Source of the DNA: Schistocerca nitens
Taxonomy: Eukaryota > Arthropoda > Insecta > Orthoptera > Acrididae
Length of the DNA stretch: 64,000 nucleotides
NCBI RefSeq assembly: GCF_023898315.1
Contig: NC_064622.1
Location: 164,196,178 to 164,260,177 of the forward strand
Direction: 5' to 3'
Part shown: positions 32,449-41,346 of the stretch, piece by piece
How positions within the stretch are numbered: position 1 is the first letter of the stretch
Layout of the letters: each line of letters opens with the position of its first letter
Position numbers and translations under genes: made by a program
The notes under the pieces: generated by a model
Told to the model about the DNA's origin: nothing
The model's database searches: none
The model's input: the letters and a program-made list of their open reading frames with translations, nothing else

Positions 32449-32651
32449 GTTCAAATGGTTCAAATGGCTCTGAGCACTATGGGACTCAACTGCTGAGGTC
32501 ATTAGTCCCCTAGAACTTAGAACTAGTTAAACCTAACTAACCTAAGGACATCACAAACATCCATGCCCGAGGCAGGATTCGAACCTGCGACCGTAGCGGT
32601 CTTGCGGTTCCAGACTGCAGCGCCTTTAACCGCACGGCCACTTCGGCCGGC
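32449..32651 (-). mobile_element. SINE family S1, subfamily S1b
   Basis: Complete copy with the variants also seen at 35092 and 60650: ACTGCTGAGGTCATTAG, ACTAGTTAAAC, CATCACAAACATCC and GCGCCTTTAACCGCACGG. The duplication TACGAGTCTTG lies at 32438-32448 and 32652-32662. Confidence 0.92.
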
Positions 32652-32662
32652 TACGAGTCTTG

Positions 32663-33635
32663 ATTCTTTGTTTTGAAGTACGAACTGCTGGAACATCCAC
32701 TTTAGTCGTCAAATTAGGCACGCTCTGACAGCTACTATGCTGAACTTTGTGTCTGGAAAACGGTTGCAGTGTAAGCTAATGGCAACTGTAGGCAGGTAGT
32801 TAGCGAACATTGCAGAATGGCAAAATAAAGATAGAAAGTACCAACTGTACAAAATGTGTCGACTTAAACGTGCACCCGTTTGCCTGTGAAATTATCACGT
32901 TTCATTTTACTCCACAGTGCAAAAGATTCAGTGACAATTGTTTTTAGAGCCTTTGTTCTGTCGACTCTCCCGTGTACACAAGGAACCGTAACCGTTATTT
33001 TTCGACGATAGCGAAAGAAATCGTATCCAGTCTTGTGAAAGTAGGTTAGTGTTAGGTATAGGGAAGTAAGAGAAACCGTTGATGACGTGTGTCATGGCGA
33101 TTAGGGGCAGTAACGGCAGTGGTTGCTTCCGTAAGCGTGTTACTTCCTTGGCAACTCGTTCGATTCCACAAGTCGAGGAATGCACCACAGGTAAACTTGC
33201 AGTGGCACTGGCGGATGAAATTATCTTACAGCATGTACTGCCTACACCTGCTAGGTAGCGCCTCAGTGATTCGTCTCGGACGAAATTAACACACGCTTCA
33301 CTGAAGGAATGGAATGTTAACCATGTTTTGTCTTCAGTAGCGATGATAACCCAACTTCGTTATGTACATGCAAGTTGCGACATCCACAATGATTTAGTCT
33401 CCTCTACGCTTGATGGACCTCTACGATGGTGAGGGGGGGGGGGGGGGGGTTGTATACTTCGTCGCCAAACGGGATCAGACATGGTCTGTTGCACACGCTT
33501 GGTCTCACACAAAGAAAAAAAAACTAAATAACAGCTAAAACTTTTCGTGTCATCACATATGCAACTGTTTTCCCATAGAAGTATTTCCGTTCATTTGAAA
33601 TACGTTAAACTTTATACTATCTGTCTTTTTTTTTA
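32663..33635. other. Intergenic, nothing recognised
   Basis: No gene or known repeat apart from the poly(G) run at 33433-33449. Confidence 0.3.
33433..33449. repeat. Poly(G) run, 17 nt
   Basis: Uninterrupted G17, a likely replication-slippage and sequencing-error hotspot. Confidence 0.9.
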
Positions 33636-35340
33636 TTTTTAGTCATCAGTCTTCTGACTGGTTTCTCTCCTGCGACAACCTCTTCATTTCAGAGCAGCAC
33701 TTGCAACCTGCGTCTTCAGTTATCTCCTAGATGTATTTCCAATCTCTGTCTTTTGCAGGAAAAGGCGGAGAGACTCTTGCTCTGGTCTCCTCTCAAAACA
33801 AGCAGTTTTTGCGCTCTACAGCTCCCTCTAGTACCATGGCAGTCAGTCCCCGAAGTCTTAACATATGTCCTATCATTCTGTGCCTTCTCCTTGTCGGTGT
33901 TTTCCACATATTCCTTTCCTCTTCGATTCTGCGCAGAACCTACTCATTACTTACCTTATCAGTCCACCTAATTTTCAATATTCTTCTGTAGCACCACATA
34001 TCAAATGCTTCGGTTCTTTTCTGTTCCAGTTTTCTCACAGTCCATGCCTCACTACTATACAATGCTGTGTTCCAAACGTATATTCTCAGAAATTTCTTCC
34101 TCAAATTAAGACCTACGTTTAATACTAGTGGACTTTCTTCCATTGACTCTGAATACGTATTCTCATTAGACTGTCTGTTCTATCCAGTAGATCATGTAAT
34201 TCTTCTTCACTTTCACTCACGATAGTAATGTCATCAGCGAATCTTATCATTGATACCGTTTCACCTTGAATTTTAATCCCATTCCTGAACCATTCTTTTA
34301 CTTTCCTCGTTGCTTGCTTGATGTACAGATTGAACAGTAGGGACAAAAGACGACAGCCTTGTCTTACACCATTTTTAATCCAAGCATTTCGTTCTTGGTC
34401 GTCCACTCTTATTATTCCTTCTTGGTTCTTGTACATATTGCATATTACCCGTCTCTCCCTATAGCTTACCCCTAGCTTTCGCAGAATTTCGAACATCTTG
34501 CACCATTTTACATTGTCGAACGCTTTTTCCAGGTCGACAAATCCTATGAACGTGCCTTGATTTTCTTTAGTCTTGCTTCTACTATCAACCGCAATGTCAG
34601 AATTGCCTCTCTGGTGCCGTTATCTTTCCTAAACCCAAACGGATCGTCATCTAACACATCCTCATTTTTCTTTTCCAGTGTTCTGTATGTTATTCTTGTC
34701 AGCAACTTGAACGCATGAGCTGTTAAGCTGATTGTGCGATAATTCTCGCAACTTGTCAGCTCTTGCAGTCTTAGAAATTGATGATACCTTTCCTGTAGTC
34801 AGACGGTATATTCCCAGAATCATGCATTCTACACACCAACGTGAATAGTCGTTTTGTTGCCACTTCCCCCAATGATTTTAGAAATTCTGATGGAATGTTA
34901 TCGATCCCTTCTGCCTCATTTGATCTTAAATCCTCCAAAGCTCGATTGAATTCTGATTCTAATACTGGATTCCCCATCTCTTCTAAATCGACTCCTGTTT
35001 CTTCTTCTATCACATCAGACAAATCTTCTCCCTCATAGTTCCTTTCAGTGCACTCTTTCCAACTACCCGCTCTCTCCTCTGCATTTAACAAAAAAGGTTC
35101 AAATGGCTCTGAGCACTATGGGACTCAACTGCTGAGGTCATTAGTCCCCTAGAACTTAGAACTAGTTAAACCTAACTAACCTAAGGACATCACAAACATC
35201 CATGCCCGAGGCAGGATTCGAACCTGCGACCGTAGCGGTCTTGCGGTTCCAGACTGCAGCGCCTTTAACCGCACGGCCACTTCGGCCGGCTCTGCATTTA
35301 ACAATCGAATTCCGGTTGGTCTACGTAATCTGTTTCATCC
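33636..35340 (-). pseudogene. LINE-A reverse transcriptase, longest copy, decayed
   Basis: Minus strand, read through stops and shifts. At 35091-34771: WKECTERNYEGEDLSD, NRALEDLRSNEAEGIDNIPS (RT N-terminal motif) and LFTLVCRMHDSGNIPSDYR. Near 34500: an IGFVDLEKAF-type motif A. At 34496-34125: GVRQGCRLLSLLFNLYI (motif B) and SMIRFADDITIVSESEEEL (motif C, catalytic FADD). At 34143-33940: NTALYSSEAWTVRKLEQ and MWCYRRILKIRWTDKV, the C-terminal domain. The 3' end is A-rich at about 33636. The family is the endonuclease/RT type often labelled craniofacial development protein 2-like. The clade (RTE-like?) is not certain. The copy is split by a SINE at 35092-35289. Confidence 0.78.
35092..35289 (-). 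mobile_element. SINE family S1, subfamily S1b
   Basis: Inserted in the LINE-A copy, with a 15-bp duplication CTCTGCATTTAACAA at 35077-35091 and 35290-35304. It carries all the S1b variants and looks very similar to the copy at 32449-32651, which implies recent activity of one source. Confidence 0.93.
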
Positions 35341-35586
35341 ATTCGTTAACTTCCTTGTTCTTTCATCATAAGAGCTGGCAGTTGTTATCCCAAAACGGAA
35401 TGTCTCCTCGCTTAGTATTACAATTTAGTATTCGGGATTTTCAGGAAGTCGTCAATTTTTCTCTCTGAATTCTCTTTCTTTCTTCACTCTATTTTGTTCC
35501 TATTGTCTTCAAATTTTCGTTTTACAACTGCACTTCGCATCTGTAATATCTTGCCTGTACAAGCTTCTGTCTCAAACTTCCGAGGA

Positions 35587-35787
35587 GCCGGCCACTGTGA
35601 CGGAGTGGTTGTAGGCGCTTCAGTCTGGAACTGGGCGACCGCTACGGTCGTAGGTTCGAATCCTGCCTCGGGCATGGATGTGTGTGGTGTCCTTAGGTTA
35701 GTTAGGTTTAAGTAGTTTCAAGTCTACGGGACTGATGACCTCAGATGTTAAGTCCCATAGTGCTCAGAGCCATTTGAACCATTTCTG
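35587..35787 (+). mobile_element. SINE family S1, full length
   Basis: Plus-strand copy with an altered box A (GTGACGGAGTGG). The duplication AACTTCCGAGGA lies at 35575-35586 and 35788-35799. Confidence 0.92.
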
Positions 35788-35799
35788 AACTTCCGAGGA

Positions 35800-36630
35800 A
35801 TTTATCTAAAATCCTAGATCTTATTTCACTTACTGAACCCTGAATATAGCTTTCAGTCTTTCCGTGCATATTAAAAGTTTGCGGGTAAAAGTCTGTGGAT
35901 GTGTCAACAAATTATTAATCTTCGTTTTCGGATGCTTGCCACGAGATTGCATAATATTTCTATTGTTCTCTGGTATTTTAGTCTGTAGTCATCTTCCGTC
36001 TGTTTGGGTTACGAATGTTTCTTGATATTTTGCTTTTGTCTTACAGCGTGAATTCCTTCTCGCCATATCTGTGAAGTCTGACATTTTCGCTAACAAGCAG
36101 GGCTTCTGTGTTGACAATTGCTGTAGTATGTGATTCCTGTATGTGAGGAGAGTTCGTTTCGTACATGCTGTGAGCATGTATGAAATTTTTGGTAACAAAA
36201 TTCCATGACAAAGATAAGTAATTAGTTCGGACTTATAGACACTATATTAAAATCAACATCTTGAAATCTATGTCGTTGGTCAATTGCAGTACTGTACGTC
36301 TCCAGGATTTCAAAGCGCTACTAATTTTTAAAAAATGCACAAAATATTGTTTTCCAGTTCATATTGGTGGTCAAATGATAAAGTACGTATATCTCCAAAC
36401 CTGATATACAAGTTAATCCGGAAAAGGTAAGAAATAATTAATTTTTGGCTGAAGGTGCAGAAAAACGCCACGGATTAATATTTGGACATAGATTTATGCA
36501 TCTCGGCAACCTTAAAATATGGTGCAGTAAATACACTCTTCTATACATTGTAATGTCGTTCGCTGGATGTAGAGGGCGTCTCATCTAAGAATCACCAGGC
36601 GCGCTTTCTCTGTTATTTCGGCTGATATTC
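35800..36630. other. Intergenic, nothing recognised
   Basis: AT-rich, no supported feature. Confidence 0.3.
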
Positions 36631-36635
36631 GCAGC

Positions 36636-37118
36636 GTGTAGCTGGAGTCACCCCAGACAATTGCTGCTCACCACGTCTTTCACTTGACGCCCATTGTCCG
36701 TTACAAACAGAATTACTTTTGAAGTGGAACTTTACGTGGCCATTCGATAGAACGGACCCATACTAGTCTAGTGCGATATTCTTTCTGTCCATATGTATTA
36801 ACAGAGACATTGAAATACGGAGAATAGCGAGCATTCCAGCAGCGGCTGAGCAGCACGCTTCTTCACGGCGGCAGCAGTCGGCGTGGGCCGGGGCGGTGGT
36901 TATTCCTCATGTTTCACTGTCTCTGTTAGTACATACCGGGAAAGCGAACATCGCTCTAGACTAATGTGGCACCACTCTATCGAATGGGCACGTCAACTTC
37001 CACGTCAAAAATCAGTTTGTTGGCAATGGGCAACAAACAGGAGCCTTCCGTCGACACTGCGGGTCAGGTGAAAGACGTGATGAGCAGTAATTGTCTGGTG
37101 TGACTCTAGTTACACATT
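36636..37118. repeat. Fold-back element, arms near 200 bp
   Basis: The left arm (about 36636-36825) and right arm (about 36905-37118) are imperfect inverted copies. Outer ends read GTAGCTGGAGTCACCCCAGAC against the complement of GTCTGGTGTGACTCTAGTTAC. Shared blocks include ACCACGTCTTTCAC, CCATTCGATAGA and TAACAGAGACA. The centre is GC-rich. No transposase and no target duplication could be fixed. Confidence 0.78.
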
Positions 37119-37149
37119 GCGTTATAAAAACTGCAAACAGCTGCAGTGC

Positions 37150-37464
37150 GATTGAATACGTTAAATTTTGCGATGTTTGGTTATGCGAGGTGCAGCCACT
37201 GGCAACAACTACTCCATTCAGCCTGGCCAACTAAGTACCACGTCAATTCAACAGTCCCTTTTTCGAGCTTTAAATGCCGCGCAATTCTCCTACATTCGTT
37301 TCCGGCGTTCTTTTCTTTCCCTTGGGTCCACGCTTGCCTTGTCTTCAGTTTCGGATTTTCCTGGAAAGCTTTTTGTGTTGCTAGTTTTTCTTAAGCGGAG
37401 CACGGCTTTTGGATATCTTCAGGAGAAATTTCCACATATTTTTCAACTTCTGCGAACCAAGCCT
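37150..37464 (-). pseudogene. LINE-B C-terminal fragment (copy C)
   Basis: The minus strand from 37464 reads KAWFAEVEKYVEISPEDIQK, a stop, then EKLATQKAFQENPKLKT and RQAWTQGKEKN. This is the C-terminal tail pattern (TKWxxEVEKD...ISPEDI...W-basic) seen in the LINE-B copies at 44957-46680. It begins exactly at the TTA microsatellite bordering the retrotransposon at 37479. Confidence 0.62.
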
Positions 37465-37478
37465 TTATTATTATTATT
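37465..37478. repeat. (TTA)n flank of retrotransposon E1
   Basis: About four TTA units lie between the LINE-B fragment and the 3' end of E1. This is the target-side microsatellite. Confidence 0.9.
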
Positions 37479-37490
37479 TCTTTACTTTCT

Positions 37491-37550
37491 CAGACGTTAA
37501 GTCTGGTTGAGAATGGAAAGTGACGTGGACCTTGATCAAGCGTCACTTCC
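37491..37550 (-). other. E1 3' UTR: two conserved hairpins
   Basis: In the RNA sense, GGAAGTGACG pairs with CGTCACTTTCC (one bulge) around a CTTGATCAAG palindrome. Then CAGAC-TTAAC-GTCTG forms a second hairpin close to the 3' end. E2 has the same elements at 41267-41325 with one difference in a loop. In R2-type elements the RT recognises a structured 3' UTR; that role here is inferred. Confidence 0.6.
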
Positions 37551-37570
37551 TATTAACTGTACGGTATGTG

Positions 37571-40500
37571 TTATATTGCATTTAGGAACTTTCGGGTAAT
37601 TGAACATGTATCAATAATTACGGATTTCTGTAGTTGTATATATATGTTTGAATGTAGCTGTATTGCATTGATGTACTGGTGGATATTGTGTGGTATGACT
37701 CCTGTAGTTGATAGTATAATTGGTATGATGTCAACTTTATCCTGATGCCACATGTCTTTGACTTCCTCAGCCAGTTGGATGTATTTTTCAATTTTTTCTC
37801 CTGTTTTCTTTTGTATATTTGTTGTATTGGGTATGGATATTTCGATTAGTTGTGTTAATTTCTTCTTTTTATTGGTGAGTATGATGTCAGGTTTGTTATG
37901 TGGCGTTGTTTTATCTGTTATAATGGTTCTGTTCCAGTATAATTTGTATTCATCATTCTCCAGTACATTTTGTGGTGCATACTTGTATGTAGGAACTTGT
38001 TGTTTTAAAAGTTTATGTTGAAAGGCAAGCTGTTGATGTATTATTTTTGCGACATTGTCATGTCTTCTGGGGTATTCTGTATTTGCTAGTATTGTACATC
38101 CGCTTGCGATGTGATCTACTGTTTCTATTTGTTGTTTACAAAGTCTGCATTTATCTGTTGTGGTATTGGCATCTTTAATAATATGCTTGCTGTAATACCT
38201 GGTGTTTATTGTTTGATCCTGTATTGCAATCATGAATCCTTCTGTCTCACTGTATATATTGCCTTTTCTTAGCCATGTGTTGGATGCGTCTTGATCGATG
38301 TGTGGCTGTGTTATATGATACGGGTGCTTGCCATGAAGTGTTTTCTTTTTCCAATTTACTTTCTTCGTATCTGTTGATGTTATGTGGTCTAAAGGGTTGT
38401 AGAGGTGGTTATGAAATTGTAGTGGTGTAGCCGATGTATTTATATGAGTGATTGCTTTGTGTATTTTGCTAGTTTCTGCTCATTCTATAAAGAATTTTCT
38501 TAAATTGTCTACCTGTCCATAATGTAGGTTTTTTATATCGATAAATCCCCTTCCTCCTTCCTTTCTGCTTAATGTGAATCTTTCTGTTGCTGAATGTATG
38601 TGATGTATTCTATATTTGTGGCATTGTGATCGTGTAAGTGTATTGAGTGCTTCTAGGTCTGTGTTACTCCATTTCACTACTCCAAATGAGTAGGTCAATA
38701 TTGGTATGGCATAAGTATTTATAGCTTTTGTCTTGTTTCTTGCTGTCAATGCTGTTTTCAGTATTTTTGTTAGTCTTTGTCTATATTTTTCTGTTAGTTC
38801 TTCTTTAATATTTGTATTATCTATTCCTATTTTTTGTCTGTATCCTAGATATTTATAGGCATCCGTTATTTCCATCGCTTCTATGCAGTCGCTGTGGTTA
38901 TCCAATATGTAATCTTCTTGTTTAGTGTGTTTTCCCTTGACTATGCTATTTTTCTTACATTTGTCTGTTCCAAAAGCCATACTTATATCATTGCTGAATA
39001 CTTCTGTTATCTTTAGTAATTGGTTGAGTTGTTGATTTGTTGCTGCCAGTAGTTTTAGATCATCCATGTATAGCAAATGTGTGATTTTGTGTGGGTATGT
39101 TCCAGTAATATTGTATCCATAATTTGTATTATTTAGCATGTTGGATAGTGGGTTCAGAGCAAGGCAGAACCAGAAAGGACTTAATGAGTCTCCTTGGTAT
39201 ATTCCACGCTTAATCTGTATTGGCTGTGATGTGATATTATTTGAATTTGTTTGGATATTAAGTGTGGTTTTCCAATTTTTCATTACTATGTTTAGGAACT
39301 GTATCAATTTAGGATCTATTTTGTATATTTCCAATATTTGTAGTAACCATGAGTGGGGTACACTATCAAAAGCTTTTTGGTAATCAATGTATGCGTAGTG
39401 TAGCGACCTTTGTTTAGTTTTAGCTTGATATGTCACCTCTGCATCTATTATCAGTTGCTCTTTACATCCTCGTGCTCCTTTGCAACAGCCTTTTTGCTCT
39501 TCATTTATAATTTTGTTCTGTGTTGTATGTGTAATTAATTTCTGTTTAATGATTGAAGTTAATATTTTGTATATTGTTGGTAGGCATGTTATGGGGCGAT
39601 ATTTAGCTGGGTTCGCTGTGTCTGCTTGATCTTTAGGTTTCAGATAAGTTATCCCATGTGTAAGTGTATCAGGGAATGTGTATGGTTCTGCAATGTAACT
39701 GTTAAATAATTTAGTTAGATGTGAATGTGTTGAGGTGAACTTCTTTAACCAGAAATTTGCTATTTTATCATTTCCAGGGGCTTTCCAATTGTGAGTAGAA
39801 TTAATTGCTTGGGTGACTTCATGTTGCAAAATTATCACTTCAGGCATTTGTGGTATCATCTTGTATGTGTCTGTTTCTGCTGGTATCCATCGTGCATGCC
39901 TGTTATGTTGTACCGGGTTTGACCATATGTTGCTCCAGAAGTGTTCCATGTCTGTTATGTTTGGTGGATTGTTTATTTTAATGTGTGTGTTATCTATTGT
40001 CTGGTAAAATTTCTTTTGGTTTGTGTTGAATGTTTGGTTTTGTTTCCTTCTATTTTCACTTTTTTTGTATCTTCTGAGTCGTTTGGCTAATGCTTGTAAT
40101 TTCTGCTTCTTTTCGTCTAATTGCTCTGTCGCTTCTTGTTGTGAGATTTTACCTAACCTTTTTCGTTTTTTTTCCGAGATTTCATTTCTTATAAATTGTG
40201 TTAGCTGTCCGATGTCTTTTCTCAGTTTTTCTATTCTGATCTGTAGCCTGTGTTGCCATGCTGGTTTTGTGGGTTTCTTCTGTGTGTTGGTTGGTTCTGA
40301 TCTCTGTCTAGTGTGTATATTTAGTGTAGTGAGTGCTCCTATATAAACCAGTAGTTGTAACTCTTCCATAGTTGTGTTTTCATTTATTTTGTTGTGTATG
40401 ATTGTGTTGATAGTTTTTATTGTTGTTTCGACTTGTGGGTTATTTGGTGGTCTACGAAAGAATGGTCTAATGTCTGTATTTGTGTCTTTGTATTCTATAT

Positions 40501-41059
40501 ATGTTAGCTGAAATTTTTCTTCTATATCTAACATGTGTGTCACTTCGTGTTCTATTTGTGCTTGTTCTGGTGGCTGTCTTAAGATTTCGTTTTCCTCTGA
40601 TTGTTTAATTGGTGCGTGTTGTTCTTTGTTTGTTTGCTCTGGGATGTTTGAGTCAATTACTGTATTTTCTTCTTCTTCTGATTGCACATTATTTTGTTCC
40701 AGTATTTGTTGTACTTGTTGTTTGATGTTTTCCAATTCTGACTGGGGTATCCTGTTATTTTTGATTATTACACGGATCTGATCAGCTAGTCGTTGTTCTG
40801 TTAAAAATTTTAATTCTGGGTATCTGGTAATAAATGTTGTGTATACTTGTGATCTGTATCCAGTTGTGTTGGTTCCTAGGTTTGTTGCTTGGTAATAACA
40901 GAACATGAGGTGTCGATTAACTTCATCTGACCATCTCATCCTCTGTCTTTGTTTTCCTTCTAGGGTGGTTGCAGGAAGCATATCCTGCAAAACACCTCTA
41001 TTTGGATTTAAATCATTTTCCAGTTGGCTAGCAGTGTCGTTACCATTGTGGGCGGGCAT
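37571..41059 (-). pseudogene. E1 polyprotein: RT plus endonuclease, one nonsense codon
   Basis: Same ORF as E2 (41347-44835), using the first in-frame ATG at 41057-41059 (MPAHNGNDTASQ). Further upstream the frame is stopped by TAG directly before a TTG. The frame is open to 38483, where CGA (Arg in E2) is TGA at 38480-38482. It then continues in frame for exactly 302 codons to 37571, so a single CpG-type transition separates it from an intact 1162-codon frame. It contains the Myb-like RMRWSDEVNRHL, RT motifs NWKAPGND, YIDYQKAFDSVP, GIYQGDSLSP and LLYMDDLKLLA, a CCHC knuckle (CRLC...H....C) and KPDIILT...LIEISIPN (endonuclease). The RT is complete before the stop; the CCHC and endonuclease follow it. 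Confidence 0.9.
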
Positions 41060-41126
41060 AGGGTTCAAGCGTCGTCCCCGACCATGACGGCGCTTGTCCG
41101 AGGCTTCTTTAGTTCTGTCCTGAACC

Positions 41127-41233
41127 AACTAATCACACTAAAAGGGGGGTTAGCCCTATTAGTGGTTTGTTCTTTTCGTCGCCTTTTACGACTGGCAGAA
41201 CATACCGGAGGCCTATTCTTTTCCCGGGCCTCC
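41127..41233 (-). other. E1 5' leader: three predicted hairpins
   Basis: In the RNA sense from the 5' end: GGAGGCC/GGCCTCC, a perfect 7-bp stem (41227-41233 with 41207-41213); GTTCT/AGAAC enclosing GTCG/CGAC (41169-41201); and CACTAATAGGG/CCCTTTTAGTG with one mismatch (41136-41164). Almost the whole block is missing from E2. The function is unknown; translation, self-cleavage or transcription roles are possible. I saw no hammerhead or HDV ribozyme core. Confidence 0.55.
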
Positions 41234-41241
41234 ACGGGGAG

Positions 41242-41253
41242 TATTATTATTAT
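41242..41253. repeat. (TAT)n junction between E1 and E2
   Basis: Twelve bases of TAT repeat separate the 5' end of E1 from the 3' end of E2. Confidence 0.9.
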
Positions 41254-41266
41254 TTCTTTACTTTCT

Positions 41267-41325
41267 CAGACGTTAAGTCTGGTTGAGAATGGAAAGTGAC
41301 GCGGACCTTGATCAAGCGTCACTTC
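41267..41325 (-). other. E2 3' UTR: two conserved hairpins
   Basis: Same structures as in E1: the CAGAC/GTCTG hairpin at 41267-41281 and the GTGACG/CGTCAC stem with its CTTGATCAAG palindrome at about 41291-41325. Conservation beyond the ORF suggests functional constraint or simply recent common origin. Confidence 0.6.
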
Positions 41326-41346
41326 CTATTAACTGTACGGTATGTG

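Larger units (their letters stand above)
37479..41241 (-). mobile_element. Retrotransposon E1: R4/Dong-like, full length, one stop
   Basis: A non-LTR retrotransposon about 3.76 kb long, 5' end at about 41241 and 3' end at about 37479. It consists of a structured 5' leader, one long ORF and a 3' UTR with two hairpins. Both ends abut TTA/TAA microsatellite (37465-37478 and 41242-41253). The protein architecture (RT followed by CCHC and a restriction-like endonuclease) places it in the R2/R4-type group. TAA-repeat insertion is known for Dong, so I call it Dong/R4-like by inference. It is joined head to tail with E2 through a 12-bp TAT repeat. It keeps the long leader that E2 has lost, but its ORF is broken by one nonsense codon. 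Confidence 0.88.

Noticed and set aside
35202-35468. Recurring short frames beginning MPEAGFEPATVAV and others ending DVLRLVRFK
   Set aside because: They are the two strands of the S1/S2 SINE box B and tail, not genes.
37752-38021. Plus-strand cysteine- and phenylalanine-rich frames across 37-45 kb
   Set aside because: They are antisense shadows of the E1 and E2 reverse transcriptase ORFs.
41127-41233. Self-cleaving ribozyme in the E1 leader
   Set aside because: Stem-loops are clear, but no CUGAUGA/GAAA hammerhead core and no HDV-type double pseudoknot could be fitted by eye.
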